NCBI GenBank assembly: GCA_020744425.1
Contig: JAGMUV010000029.1
Span: 744,001-808,000 of the forward strand
Direction: 5' to 3'
DNA length: 64,000 nucleotides
Origin: Dactylonectria macrodidyma
Lineage: Eukaryota; Ascomycota; Sordariomycetes; Hypocreales; Nectriaceae
Part shown: one piece after another, positions 41,101-52,782 of the stretch
Layout of the letters: each line of letters opens with the position of its first letter
Position numbering within the stretch: the stretch's first letter is position 1
Notes under the pieces: generated by a model
What the model was told of the DNA's origin: nothing
Databases searched by the model: none
Seen by the model: only the letters and a program-made list of their open reading frames with translations
Translations under genes and position numbers: made by a program

Positions 41101-43567
41101 TATGGCAACCCACTCCTTGATAAGGCCTATATTCCCTCTGCGAAGACTCTTCTTCGCATGCTCGAATCTGAGTATAGAGGCGCCGTTGGGCCGGTCACTG
41201 AAGTATTGCGCAGTGCTCGATCCCAAATCCATTTCTCCTTCGACGGCTGGACGTCAAAATCATTCGTCTCGTTCTTTGGAATTAATGCTCAATTCGTCGA
41301 TCGCGACTTCGTCCAGCACCGAATCCTCCTTGGACTTCGACCTCTCACCGGGCGACACACCGGCGCATCGCTTGCTGACGAGGTGGCGGATACTCTCACA
41401 TTCTGGCAAATTAATGATCCTGACAAGGTTGGGTACTTCACGCTTGACAATGCAGCTAATAATAATACGTGTATTAGGGACCTTGCATTCGAATATAGCT
41501 TCTCTCCTGAAGAGCGACGGATTCGATGCGCTTGCCACATCGTCAACCTCTGCGTGCGGGCACTGCTGTACGGTTCTAAGTGGGATAACCTGGCTGCAAT
41601 TATCGCAGTAGATGGCGACGATTAGGATGACGATAAGGAATAGGTTGATCAAGCTATTAATGAGGCACTGGATGGAGAGATGGAAGACGACGAGGACGAA
41701 GAGATACAGCCTGACGTTACTGTCAGTAGCCCTAATGAAAACTTCACGTCGTCCTACCCGGCTCCGGAAGAGATTAACAGCACTACGTTCAGGGAGTACG
41801 GCCGGAATGGCGCCCTGGGAATGCTTCATAACATCGGCCTTCAGCTACGAGCGAGTCCATAACTGTATGAGCAGTTTCTTCAGTCTTAGCGTAAGGAATC
41901 TGGCCAGGAGTTAACACTCTACTAGGTCTTTAACAACGCCACTCGATAGGACTCGGACATGCGTATGATGGAGAGGGCCACTCGTCTCCGCCCAGCACTT
42001 AACACATTCTTTAATGACGTTCAGAACCACTAGGAAGCTAAGGGCGCCTGTAAGAATGCCAAGCCCGCAGTTCTACAGTATCGGCTAAGTGGGTATGACT
42101 GGAAGATTATTGAGATACTGGTTAAGCTTCTGAAGCCTTTTGAGGTCGCTACTAAGCAGCTTTAGGGCAGCAGTGTTCCCAGCGTGAGATCGACTTGTAG
42201 TAGCTTCGATAAGTACTTTCCTGTCTTCGAGATGCTCCTTGACCACCTCGAAAGTGCTATCGAAGGTACAATCTATGAAGAAGTTGAGGATCCGGTGAGC
42301 AAGAGGAGGAAAGACGTCGAAGTTGCCATTTATGCGGGACTTGATAATAGAACTCGTAAATTGTTCAAGGTTTTCATCAAGCTCGGGTAGAAGAAGCTTT
42401 ATAAGTACTATGCCCTTCTGACCAGTGCTGCATATGTAGGCGCTGTTGTCTTTAACCCGGCGAAGAAGTGGCGTCTCTTTGACTAACTGTGGTCTCGAGT
42501 TCCTACTCGTAAGGCGCAGGGTTGGCGAGCTGACTACGAAGAGAAGCTATTGTAGATCTAGGAGAATAGCTATAGGCAACGCAACGTTGATAACGAGGTC
42601 CTCGCTATAACTGGTGAGGCCTCAATGGATTACATTTAGCGCAGGCTTGCTAGGAGTGTCGCTAGCTCGGCACCTGCTACCGCTTCTAACCTCCGTAAGA
42701 CTATACGTAAGGCGAAATAGATGACCATGGCAGTAGCGATTGATGATGAATATTCCAGGTACTGCGCTGAGGATATTGTTAACAGTCAGTACTACAGGAG
42801 CAGACTAATTGACTAGTAGAAGACCAATGCCTATCAGTACCCGCGGCTGTCTACTATGGCTATTGATATGCTCAGTATCCTATTGTCATCTGCAGAGAGT
42901 GAGAGGACGTTTAGTAGCGCAGGGCTTATGATGGCGCCGTTGAGAAATCGGTTAGGGAGGGAGATAGTGGCTATGGGTCAGTGCCTTCGATCGTGGAGCA
43001 AGGCTGGGATCTACACGCCTTCGCTGCCACTGCTTAACCTAAGTGATGGCCAATGGGTTGATGTACTTGCGTCGCTAAAGGACACGAGCGACTTCTGATC
43101 TGCCTAGTGATGCCTGCTTCCACAAATTGACTCTGTCCTGCGACATCTCTTCCTAAATCACGATCATAATGATATTTATTCTGCCCAGAGGGACATTTTC
43201 TATAGGGCCCTACCGCTATGTTATATACTCCCTTTATGTGCTTCCTTGTATTGCTTATTGCCCTTATACAAACCAGATTTGAATCGCTCCATGTCAGACG
43301 GTCCTCTTATTAGCAAGTCACCATTTCCTCTAACGTTCTTTACCTTCACGGGGATTAGTCATCTATTCGATCGAATTCGAATCGAATTCGGTCGAATCTT
43401 GGCATCGAATCGAATGACAGGTGCTTGATTCGATATCGAATCTATGGGAGACGTGCTGGACTCGAATCGAATCATATATAGCTACGCCCGAATCGAATGC
43501 CAAGCCATCGAATCGAATGGCAAGGCCGGGCATTCGATTCGATAGATTCGATAGATGTCTAACCCTG
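38195..43567 (+). mobile_element. hAT transposon 2 (about 5.4 kb), degraded
   Basis: The left end CAGGGTTGGACATCT (38195-38209) and right end AGATGTCTAACCCTG (43553-43567) match as inverted repeats with one mismatch and start with hAT-like CAGGG. Subterminal clusters of ATTCGATTCGAATCGAAT-like repeats lie at 38215-38400 and 43365-43550. The 8-bp flanks differ (ACCTGGTG at left, GCGGGGCC at right), and the left flank is repeat R whereas the right flank is LINE, so one end has probably been exchanged. The 1.3 kb from 38450 to 39850 holds no recognisable gene. Confidence 0.8.
39854..43098 (+). pseudogene. hAT2 transposase, many TAG/TAA stops
   Basis: A first exon-like frame (39854-40140) has DWTLWGCQEWMKWPGFERY and TRAWWQEYGYRVEDCK. 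After about 560 AT-rich bases and a TTGACAG acceptor, a BED-finger segment reads KWICADCFARG and then IKKHLRAAHGI (40705-40830). From 40918 one frame runs to 43098 with SFDGWTS, YFTLDNAANNNT, RCACHIVNLCVRALL and, at the end, MAIDMLSILLSSAESERTFS (dimerisation domain). The part to 41623 is open. After that at least a dozen TAG or TAA codons appear, nearly all where CAG/CAA or TGG is expected. The element moved DNA by cut-and-paste when intact. Confidence 0.85.
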
Positions 43568-44015
43568 GCGGGGCCGACGAATCCTTAGCCTCGTGAGTTT
43601 CGACGTCAAAGGGGCGTACAATGGAGTGTTCAAAGAGAGACTCAGTGTTGCTAATAGTATAGCAATAAAGTAATATATTGCAATATACCCCATATGATAT
43701 GGACTTTCTCATATTGTAACAATATAATATGAAGATTTTGATATTGCAATAATATAATATAAAGATGTCCATATTAGCAATATATTATTTATATTAGTCG
43801 CTGTTGAAACCGCTGTTCGGACTTTTGTTTCTGCGCTGCCGCGTTCCTCGTTGCCGCGTTTCTGTACAGTCACGTGTTTGCATTGCTTGAGTTGTCATGA
43901 AACGAAGGACTCGATTGATTGGTCGACCTAGTTACAGATAGACTCTTATCCCTCCTCCCTTAACCACCAGGAACTCATCAGTAGAACCTCCCTCCGCCAC
44001 ATCCTTCCATCGGTC

Positions 44016-44453
44016 TCAGTCCTTTTGCGTGTTGATGATGGCCACGTTGCCCATGACTTGCATCATCCACCCCTCGTTGATATTGGCTAGCGACTCCAGG
44101 AACGCTATTTCTTCTGGAGATATTTCAGTTGCCGGCTTTGCTGCTAGTCGTCTCAAGAAGTGTCGTTCATTTTTGATCCAGTTCTTGAATCGTCGGTTAC
44201 CTCTAAAGAGGCGCAGTCTTAATAATACCTCGGTCTCGAAGATCGCCAAGGCGACTCGCTCACTGTTAGAGAGTCGCCAGGTCTTGATGGTTCTGGTTTC
44301 CTCAAGACCACAATCTGCTACTGCAGCCTTCAGCTTGTTGAGGGTTTCTGTATCCCTGCTAAGCTCAGTATCTAGGTCATATATAGAAAGAGCATAGCGG
44401 CTGCCGAAACCCGAGTTGCTGGGAGCGTGGAGTGTGTTGCGCTGGACGTTCAT
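44016..44453 (-). CDS. Intact 145-residue passenger frame inside hAT3
   Basis: The ATG at 44453 opens a 145-residue frame ending at 44016, transcribed divergently from the transposase. The sequence looks coding: SRYALSIYDLDTELSRDTET, TIKTWRLSNSERVALAIFE, RRFKNWIKNERHFLRRLA and EISPEEIAFLESLANINEG, mostly helical and with balanced charge. It has no stop or low-complexity run while the transposase on the other strand is decayed. I recognise no domain. It could be a second hAT-encoded protein, a captured host gene, or chance, since ~145 codons open by chance in GC-average DNA is uncommon but not impossible. Confidence 0.5.
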   Translation of the reverse strand: MNVQRNTLHAPSNSGFGSRYALSIYDLDTELSRDTETLNKLKAAVADCGLEETRTIKTWRLSNSERVALAIFETEVLLRLRLFRGNRRFKNWIKNERHFLRRLAAKPATEISPEEIAFLESLANINEGWMMQVMGNVAIINTQKD

Positions 44454-45176
44454 TGTGGTGTTCGTTGTGGGTCGGTTGGATCGCGAAGAGGTGATTGGTC
44501 TCTGATGAGTTGAATTGCGATCTGGAATTGTAAAGAGGTAATTGAATTGCGACTTGGAATTGCGACGAGGTAACTTGGAATGCGACGAACCCTCACGGGG
44601 CTTTTATCGCATGACGATTTTGCCTTCCGACATCTAGCTTTTCTGTCTAGCTTTTCTGTCTAGCTTTTCCAGTGACGCATCTCAAAGGGTTGAATAGGAC
44701 AGCAAGGCTTGCACCCTGATGCAGTAGAAACTCTAGTCATTCTGAGTTGCTGTTGCCTTGGGCTTGGGTTTTGGGCCCTCACACTGTTATTCACTATTGG
44801 TTGTATTTTTTTTTTGACTGTTTAACCTCTGGCCCCTCTCTGAGTGTGCGCTGCCAAGGACCATAACCTCAATTATTTATATTAGATTGTCAATCCTGGG
44901 GCGAATTCGCCTCTTAACAGTAGCCAGACAGGACTTACCCTATACTAGCCATAGCGATACTTGGCTTTTATTGGCTAGCATTCACTTCGACACATGTCTT
45001 TATTAACAGTCATTCCTAATACGCGACCACGCGTTTCTTCCACGCGCCAGAGAAGGCATAGCCAGTACGGACGACGTTAGGCTGGGCATCCCAGTGGTTG
45101 CCTGTCAATATTTGCCATCGCCACCGCTGCCCATTTTCTTTATCACTGTCAAGCCTACTGACTAACCCTACTGCCG

Positions 45177-47359
45177 ATGCCTCAACAACGCCTCCCTTTT
45201 GACCAATGGTCACAACGAAGAGAGTCGTCAATCTCAGTCAACGTTTCGGAGTTTTCCAGCCGGCAGTTGAATGACCTAGACCAGAGCCAAACGCCCAAAT
45301 GCCAGTCATCTCGACCTCACACAGCCTCCACAACCTCCTCTACTAAGCCCAGAACGTCATGGGTCTTCTCTCATATGCCAGACGAGGAGATGGAGACGAG
45401 ATACTACAATCCGCAGACCGGAAAAGAAGAGTGGCATTATAAACATTGTGACAGAGCATATGCCTATTCTGGGGGTACTGCGGCTCCTGCAAAACATCTT
45501 ATGGACCTTCCTCCTGACAGCCACGGTCTACCAAAAGGAGCCCTGCGAACAGCTAAACTGACAACAATACGAACGATTCTCGAACAAGCTCGCGCTGCAG
45601 CAGAAGAAAATCCCCGCAAACGCCGTCGGCTCAACGATCAATCCGGAGATTCGATCGACCCTGACCAGCTCAAAGTGTTATACGTAAGGTTTATTACGGC
45701 CTGCTCTCTCCCATTTCGGATTGTAGAATGCCCAGAGTTCCGGGCACTCTTGGCCTACATCAATGACGATATCGATACTTGGCTTCCAGATACACACAAG
45801 ACCATTAGGAAATGGATCATGCAGCAGTATAAAGACCAGAAGGAGAAGGTCAAGCAGCGTATATAGTTAACGAAGTTAAAAATTCACGTTAGCTGCGATC
45901 TTTAGACTTCTCCCAACTCTTTGGCCGTCTTGGGCGTAGTCAGCCACTATGTCACTGAAGACAGTCAGCTAGAACACCATATTTTAGCGTTAAAAGATAT
46001 TAATAGTAAGCACGACGGTTCTCACCTCGCTACGGCCATTTTGGAAGTGGTTAACGAATGGCGCTTTGCTTTAAAACTCGGATATTTCATAATGGACAAT
46101 GCTAGCAATAACGACACAATGATAAGATCCCTTTCGCTTAGTCAGTACAACTCACCGCTTCTACCGACTGGTCCTAAGATCCCACAGGCCTCCTTCGCCG
46201 ATATAATATCCGATACGATCCTAAAGTTCACCGACTCCGCTGCCAAGGTCATATCATCAATCTCGCCGCTAAAGCCTTCCTCTTTATTACTAACAATAAG
46301 AAGCTCGAACGCAACGATCCAGGTGTATATAATGTAACACTAAAGCATATTAAAGCGTGGCGGAAGAAGGGACCTCTTAGCAAGCTTCACAACTTCGTCA
46401 TTTACATCCAACGGAATATTCAGCGCATCCAAAAGTTTCTTACTATCAGCTATAACCATAAGCTTACGCGAGACAACGACACAAGGTGGAGCTCGTAGTA
46501 TACCATATTAAGAGCGGCCTTAAATCTTAGAGACGCAATTAACGGCTATTTTAATAAATGGATGGATGCAGATTGTGCTAGAGACGAGCTCTCTTCAGAA
46601 GACTGGACCATCTTAAAGAAGATCAAGTTCTTCTTAGAGAAGCTAAAGATAACGACTAAGGCTCTCGAGTCATCGTTTGCAACACTCGACAATGTCCTCC
46701 TGGCTATGGACTTCGTATTGGCACAATTCGAAGCCAGCAAGGAGGCAAATATCGACGATCCGGTGATAGCACCGATATATAACTCTGGCTGGGCGAAGCT
46801 GGACAAGTATTATCGCCTTACTGATGAATCACCTGCCTACGTTGCAGCTATCGTGCTCCACCCTTCGCATAAATGGCACTATATCTAGGAGAACTGGAAA
46901 AAGGAGTGGGTTGAGTCGTCGAAGAAGTTGCTTGAGACGCTGTGGAACGAATATAGACCTGTGGAATCACCTCTTCCAGTCTGCGAGGTCCCATCGGCGA
47001 CCACGAACGAGTTCTTGAATTGGCGGAACAAGCACCTGCAGCCGTCACTCATCACGGACGAATACGAGCGTTATTGCAAGTCTGAGCGGGTTTATGGTTT
47101 TACGAGCGCCCTTGCATGGTGGCTAGAGGAGACGCAGCAGAAAAACTACCCGAGCCTGAGCAAGATGGCCGTGGATATATTGTCAATTCCTGCAATGTCT
47201 GCGGAGCCCGAACGACTCTTCTCTGGGGCAAAGATAACGATTACAGACCGTCGAAATCGACTTGGGAGTGATGTAATTGAAGCATTGGAGTGCCTGAAGT
47301 CATGGTTTGGGATACGAGATTTTCAAGGTGACGAGATTTTCGCTGAGGCAGTTGAATGA
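45177..47359 (+). pseudogene. hAT3 transposase, stops plus one frameshift
   Basis: The ATG at 45177 starts a frame with TSWVFSHMPDEEMETRYYNP and a BED-finger-like EEWHYKHCDRAYAYSGG, where the first Cys of the usual C-x2-C is now Tyr. A stop at 45864-45866 and a TAG in CDL-stop-TSPNSLAVLG replace conserved residues (Trp in FDLWTS). LGYFIMDNASNNDT keeps a catalytic Asp. Near 46200 the reading shifts to another frame with RYDPKVHRLRCQGHIINLAA, two further TAG stops at about 46498 and 46887, and an open end from 46928 containing the dimerisation domain MAVDILSIPAMSAEPERLFS. This copy cannot make full-length transposase. Confidence 0.85.
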
Positions 47360-49840
47360 TGAGGTCACGTGGAATATATTGGATGTATTGTCACACTGCC
47401 AATATATTGGGTTCTTGGCAATACAATACAATATGGGTCCTGTTCATATGGGGTAATACAATATAGCCTCCTGGCAATACGATATTATTGCGAGGGGGTC
47501 CATATTGCCAATATACGTATTGTTTATATTATTAGCAACACTGGAGAGACTCGTCCAACGACTGAGAGCAAGGGGCATCCCGGAGGAACTGCTTCGCTGG
47601 ATTGAAGCCTTTTGCTCAAATCGCACGGCAACTGTTCAAGTCAACGGACAGACATCGGAGGTGCGAGGCTTGCCACAAGCTGGGCTGCCACAGGGCTCCC
47701 CCCTGTCTCCGATTCTGTTCTTATTTTTCAACGCAGACCTCTTACAGCAGAGAATTGATTGTTACGGAGGATCCATAGCTTTCGTGGACGATTTCACGGC
47801 GTGGGTCACTGGCCCGACGGCAGAAAGCAACCGCGATGGGATTGAAGCGATTATTGAGAAAGCGCTGGACTGGGAGAGAAGAAGCGGTGCAACCTTCGAG
47901 GCAGAAAAGACAGCGATCATTCACTTCACCCGCAAGGCGTACAAGTCAGATTCAGAGCCCTTCGCGATCAAAGGGCGGCTTGTCCGACCCAAAACCCAAG
48001 TCAAAGTTCTCGGAATGATCATGGACTCTGGTCTGAAATACAAAGAACACATCGCACGGGCAGCGACCAAGGGCTTAGAAGCGGCCATGGAGCTGCAGCG
48101 GCTCAGGGGTCTTACCCCAGCAACAGCAAGACAACTGTTTACAGCCATGGTGGCCCCTGTGATGGATTATGCCTCAAATGTCTGGATGCACGCATGTAAG
48201 TACAGAAGGGCCAGCCCTATCAACCGAGTCCAGAGGATTGGGGCACAGGCGATCGTAGGAACATTCCTCACGGTGGCAACAAGCGTAGCAGAAGCAGAGG
48301 CGCATATCGCCAGTGCACACGAGCGTTTCTGGAGGCGGGCGATCAAGATGTGGATTGACCTCCACACCCTGCCAACAACCAACCCACTCCGCAACGCTAC
48401 ATCTCGTATCCGAAAGTTCAGAAGATACAATCGCTCGCCATTTCACGAGCTGGCAGTGGCACTCAATGAGATACCGATGGAGGAGTTGGAAACGGTTAAT
48501 CCATTCACACTGGCACCTTGGGCAGAACGGGTACAAACTATCGGTGTCGACAAGGACGAGACAGAGACGAGACAAGCAGATCTGGGCTGGGCAATACGGG
48601 TTGCAGTGAGCAGTTCAGCCCGGAACGATGTAGTAGGAGTCGGAGGGGTCATCGAGATCCCTGTGTCGGTGCGGGGAGGGCCGAGACTGGAACGATTTTC
48701 CTTCACACTTGGCATGAGAACCGAACAGAACCCGTTTTCCGCGGAGCTGGCGGCGATGGCATACGCATTGAGGCACTTACCTGACCTGAGATACCGAAGC
48801 GTGGCACTGTTGACGAGCAACAAGGCTGCCGTGCTTACGATCCGAAATCCCCGCCAACAATCTGGTCAAGAGTATGTTGGATGCATATACGATTCCATCG
48901 ACACGTTGAAGGTCAATGGAAATTCGGTGACTGTCATATGGATGCCCACTAGTGCTGAACACAAGCTCCTGAAGACTGCTAAAGAAGAGGCGCGGGATGC
49001 AACCCGAGAAGGTGCCATCCCGGTTCTGAAGTTTCCCAGAATGCGATCGACGACCCTTAACAAAGCTCGTTTAAGCCAGTGTACTAGCAAACACCTACCA
49101 GACAATGTCGGAAAGTTTTCGAAGAGAGTCGATGCTGCACTACCAGGGAAGCACACTCGACAACTATACGATAGCTTGTCATGGAGAGAAGCCAGCGTGC
49201 TGGCGCAGCTCAGGACAGGCATGGCCAGATTGAATGGATACCTCTTTTGTATCACAGCAGCACCATCGCAGCAATGCGCATGTGGACAAGCGACAGAGAC
49301 GGTTGAGCATTTTCTGTTCCGATGCAGAAAATGGACGGCACACCGAGCCGAAATGATGCAGTGCACCGAGACACAAAGAGGAAACATTTCGTTCTTCCTG
49401 GGAGGGAAATCACCATCAGACGATGCAAAATGGACGCCAAATATGGACGCAGTCCGTGCGACTATACGATTTGCGATAGCCACAGGTCGACTTGACAACA
49501 CGCAACGCTGAAACCAGGTTGCAATACCCCACTTACTCTCTTACTAACCTACCCTACATTCACCAAACACCTCGTGCCATGGACAGCAGGCACCGCTTCA
49601 GCCGCCGTAGATAGGACTCTGAACACTTGGAGAATAGGCTTCAAGTTCGCTTGCTAATAATACAAACCCCACGAGACCCGCGGAAAGATTGAAAAGGAAG
49701 AAGCAGAAGCAGAAATTGGACGTTGTATGGGCTTTTGCGAGATCATGAATAAGTTTGGGAAACGGAAATGTATAATAGCAACTAGTGCCCTATTGGCTAT
49801 AAGCCACCGGGCGAAATAAATTGTGTGTGTGTGTGTACCT

Positions 49841-50570
49841 TAAGACTTATAGAATCTTGCTGTGTCGAAAATGTCGCTATGGTTGTGTATCAGATGAAGA
49901 CATGACCCAGCTGCGCGACGCTAAGTACCGGTAACGGAGGCTATCGATGAAATTCCTAGAATTATCAAAAACCAATCATAATTGGACGTTGAATTCCAGT
50001 TTCCGCCTCCCACGATACCCCCGATTCCGGAACTTGACCCTCACTAAAAGAAATTCGTCGGTTGCCAGACGACGCAGGGGATGATTCTTAGGTCAGTCTA
50101 GAATCGTATAAGGTCATTACTGGCCCACGCAGAACTAATCTGCCTGTTTTGCTTGAAACTGCTTCTGAATCGAAATATTGTATATTTTGGTTAGCACTCT
50201 AAGTCAAATTTTAGCTTAAAAATCCATTTTCATATTATCTTATAGTAAAGCTCTAAAGAATATTAGAATATTATAGTATATATACCTAAGTACTTTCTAA
50301 AACATATATATATAAGAAGAATACGAAGTATACACTAGAGCTTATACTATAGCAGCTCTCCCTAATGACATTTAGCATATTATCACCAAGTACTTACCCT
50401 CTAAAGCCCTGAGAAACTTTAACTCTAGCCACCGTTATGCTCAGGCGATTCTGGGCGAGTCTCGGGTTTAAAAACTAAAACTTTGGGATCCAATTTTCAC
50501 GGACTATGGATGGGTAGATATCGCAGAATCATATGGGAAGATCCCTGGGCTTCTATTTATTAATACAGGC
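49841..50570. other. Gap after the LINE
   Basis: No gene is seen. 50200-50350 is AT-rich with ATATATATA runs. Confidence 0.4.
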
Positions 50571-51450
50571 GTGGACAAACCACATGTATACCTTTATCTC
50601 GCTAATAAACCGGGCGGTATACCGAAAAGGTTGCGTTTTCGGGTGATTACTGACTTCCAGCACGAGGAAGAAATTATATTCGAAAAGGTCAAACTGTCTC
50701 TTCGCTCTGCGAGCCCGGGGAGACACCACTGCGAGGTACTGTTTGAAGATTTCACATTAAACCTCAGCAATATACGCTATGGATGGCATCTACCGGTATT
50801 ATGTAAAATCGCGGTTTGACATCTTGAGGCCTCTCCCCGTAGATTGCTGTAACGAGGGACTTCGGAGAGAAGCGCTTATTCTCCATCCATCCCGTGGAAA
50901 GGCTCATATACAGAAAAATTGGCCAAAGGCATGGCATAAGAAGATCTTTACTGGAGTGAAGAAGTTGTGGGAAGACGAATACAAGAACCTGCCAACCGTT
51001 TATACTACTCCTTCCATTGTTCCGGCACTGGAACTGTATGAGTATGACCTGCTTGCACAGGAGCTTAATGTCATAGGCACAGAGCCAGACGTTGACGAAT
51101 ACGAAACCTACACCTCCCAGCCACCCATTCCAATCGACTGCTCCCCCCTTGCCTGGTGGCTCCGCGATGAGCAGAAGGAGCGCTTTCCCCGACTGTCAAA
51201 GATGGCAATAGACATTCTCTCAATACCCGCCATGTCCGCTGACCCTGAGCGTACATTCTCTGGAGCACGGCGTACAATTTCGTGGGATCGAATGCTCCTT
51301 GGAGCATCGACAATTGAAAAGGGGGAGTGCTTAAAGAGCTGGATTCGCAGCGGTATAACGGCAGGTCTACAAGTAGACGAGGTTGAACAATACGAGCACA
51401 TGGCAGAGGAGGGAAGCACCAGCGCTCTAGAGGAAGATGTGGGCCCTTGA
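50571..51450 (+). pseudogene. C-terminal part of a fourth hAT transposase
   Basis: The frame from 50779 to 51450 contains ALILHPSRGKAHIQKNWPKA, WEDEYKNLP, SPLAWWLRDEQKERFPRLSK and MAIDILSIPAMSADPERTFS, the hAT C-terminal dimerisation domain, and closes with ECLKSWIRSG. A preceding frame (50571-50819) overlaps it and probably represents the upstream part after a frameshift. No catalytic N-terminal half or BED finger is found, so the element is 5'-truncated. Confidence 0.8.
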
Positions 51451-51484
51451 CCGGTCTGACGTCATTTGCCGTAAGGGCAATATA

Positions 51485-51569
51485 TGGTTTAGTTCGCCAT
51501 ACGAGAATAAATCATACACCATAAACCATTCAGGTCGGTATGGCGTATGGCGTATGGTTAGAAAGCCTG
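51485..51569 (+). repeat. Subterminal repeats and right end of hAT4
   Basis: Tandem and inverted GTATGGC/GCCATAC motifs precede GGTTAGAAAGCCTG, which ends in CCTG as expected for a hAT right end (reverse complement CAGGCTTTCTAACC). No matching left end was found upstream. Confidence 0.55.
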
Positions 51570-51653
51570 ATCCCGAGTACACGAAATAATTAAACTGGCA
51601 TAAGAGGATACGGACTGGTACTATTCCGTGTCTTCGTGCGGTGTCTATTCTCA

Positions 51654-51660
51654 TATATAA
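51654..51660 (+). promoter_or_regulatory. TATA box of the AttH-like gene
   Basis: TATATAA lies 111 bp upstream of the ATG at 51771. Confidence 0.5.
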
Positions 51661-51770
51661 GTGGCCTCCTTCCTACTGCCATAAACTAAACCAGACGGAC
51701 AGCGATATTTCCCACTCATCAATCCTTCCCATCGCAATCTTCATCGATACCATTACTCCACTCAGCCAGG

Positions 51771-52782
51771 ATGATTAAACTGCTTCATCTCGGCCTCTTG
51801 GCCTTTTCGGCCGCTCTTTGCGAAGCTACTAAGCTGATCATCAAGCCAGACAATGCCAAATCGTTCACAGATGTCAGTATCAACCCTCGACGGAATGTAA
51901 ACCTGGGCTAATCTCAGTGACAGCCCAAAACGCCCTACCTGTTGAACTTCACTGAGTCGCAGTTTTCCAGTGCACTCGGGACATCGTACTGGACGACCAC
52001 CTTCCTGACCGCATCCGACAAGCACCAGTATTTGATTGTCTCGCACGCTCTGCTGTCTTACCTCGGAGTTGAGGACCCTGATATCACTGCGAGATATTCC
52101 ATCCTCGACATCACGGACCCGTCTCGGTTCTGGGTCTATCTCGGCTACGTTCCTACACCTGAGTCCTTTGCTGGCCCTGACAACAGGCTGTCGATTGATT
52201 ACCCGAGCTTTGGTTTCAAGGCCCTCACGGATGATAGCGTTTCCAAAAATACAGGCATGGGGAACGACTGAGTGGGCGCTTCCGAGCTGTCGAACCACCG
52301 GCACGCTGACTTTGGACGATAAGGTCTTAACCATCGACCCAACCAACTCGTTTACCTCGTATGATCGCCAATTCTCCCACGGCGCACCTCTCGGCAACTG
52401 GACCTGGTTTGAACTCAACTTCCCTAAATCGGAAATTAAAACTAGCGTCCGGGCCATCGACTCGAATGAGCCATACCCTGGTAACTGGAGATTCGCCACG
52501 GTGCGCACCAAGACGGGTATGGAAATCCTTACCCTCGATTTCGACTCATCCAAGGACAAGACCTGGACCTCTCCTGACTCCAACATCACATATCCTCTGC
52601 AGTGGGATGTGAAATTCTCCAATGGGGACTACCTGTCAATTTCATCCATGCGCCCCGCGCAGGAAATGTATGGAACTAGATCTGCCACCGATATCGCCTA
52701 CGAAGGTGGAGTTGTGGCCAAAGGTTCCTTTATGGGCCAGAAAACAGGTTTTGGTGTGGTTGAGATTGTTCAAACGATCTAG
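51771..52782 (+). pseudogene. Secreted AttH/CrtC-like (kievitone hydratase-like) protein with one frameshift
   Basis: Exon 1 (51771-51872) encodes a signal peptide, MIKLLHLGLLAFSAALCEA. A 51-bp intron (51873-51923, GTCAGT...GACAG) leads in phase to exon 2. The frame reads TPYLLNFTESQFSSALGTSY through FWVYLGYVPTPESFAGPD and breaks near 52263 by one extra A. After it the other frame resumes GTTEWALPSCRTTGTLTLDD, FSHGAPLGNWTWFELNF, NITYPLQWDVKFSNGDYL and ends at 52782. The order matches fungal AttH-domain, lipocalin-like proteins such as kievitone hydratase, which modify small lipophilic compounds. Substrate is unknown. With one indel as the only lesion, this is either a very young pseudogene or a sequence error. 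Confidence 0.7.

Larger units (their letters stand above)
43643..47543 (+). mobile_element. hAT transposon 3 (3901 bp) with perfect 8-bp target duplication
   Basis: The ends CAGTGTTGCTAATA (43643-43656) and TATTAGCAACACTG (47530-47543) are perfect inverted repeats. The 8-bp target duplication GAGAGACT lies at 43635-43642 and 47544-47551. AT-rich subterminal repeats built on AATATATTGCAATA occur inside both ends. The element carries a transposase on plus and a separate intact frame on minus. Confidence 0.95.
43569..49511 (+). pseudogene. LINE reverse transcriptase-RNase H, split by hAT3
   Basis: The left piece reads LSLVSFDVKGAYNGVFKERL (RT motif A with catalytic Asp). The right piece resumes VQRLRARGIPEELLRWI in the same frame, then GLPQGSPLSPILF (motif B) and AFVDDF at 47781-47792 (motif C). 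An RNase H-like region follows with Glu in NPFSAELAAMAYAL and VTVIWMPTSAEHKLL, but Ser stands where a catalytic Asp is expected (LLTSNKAA). The C-terminus has a zinc knuckle, CACGQATETVEHFLFRC. The 660 codons after the insertion have no stop. The order RT, RNase H, CCHC finger fits fungal Tad/I-like LINEs. Confidence 0.85.
43568..49840 (+). mobile_element. LINE (non-LTR retrotransposon), interrupted by hAT3 and truncated at its 5' end
   Basis: LINE sequence occupies 43568-43642 and 47552-49840. Its ORF2-type frame ends at 49511 and is followed by a 3' UTR and a (GT)8-type tail at about 49822-49837. The part 5' of reverse transcriptase motif A, including any endonuclease, is missing: hAT2 borders it directly. 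A second 3' tail of the same family lies at 19245-19510. Confidence 0.85.

Noticed and set aside
51762..52622. 286-residue open frame on the minus strand
   Set aside because: It is antisense to the AttH-like gene, whose signal peptide, intron and conserved motifs support the plus strand.
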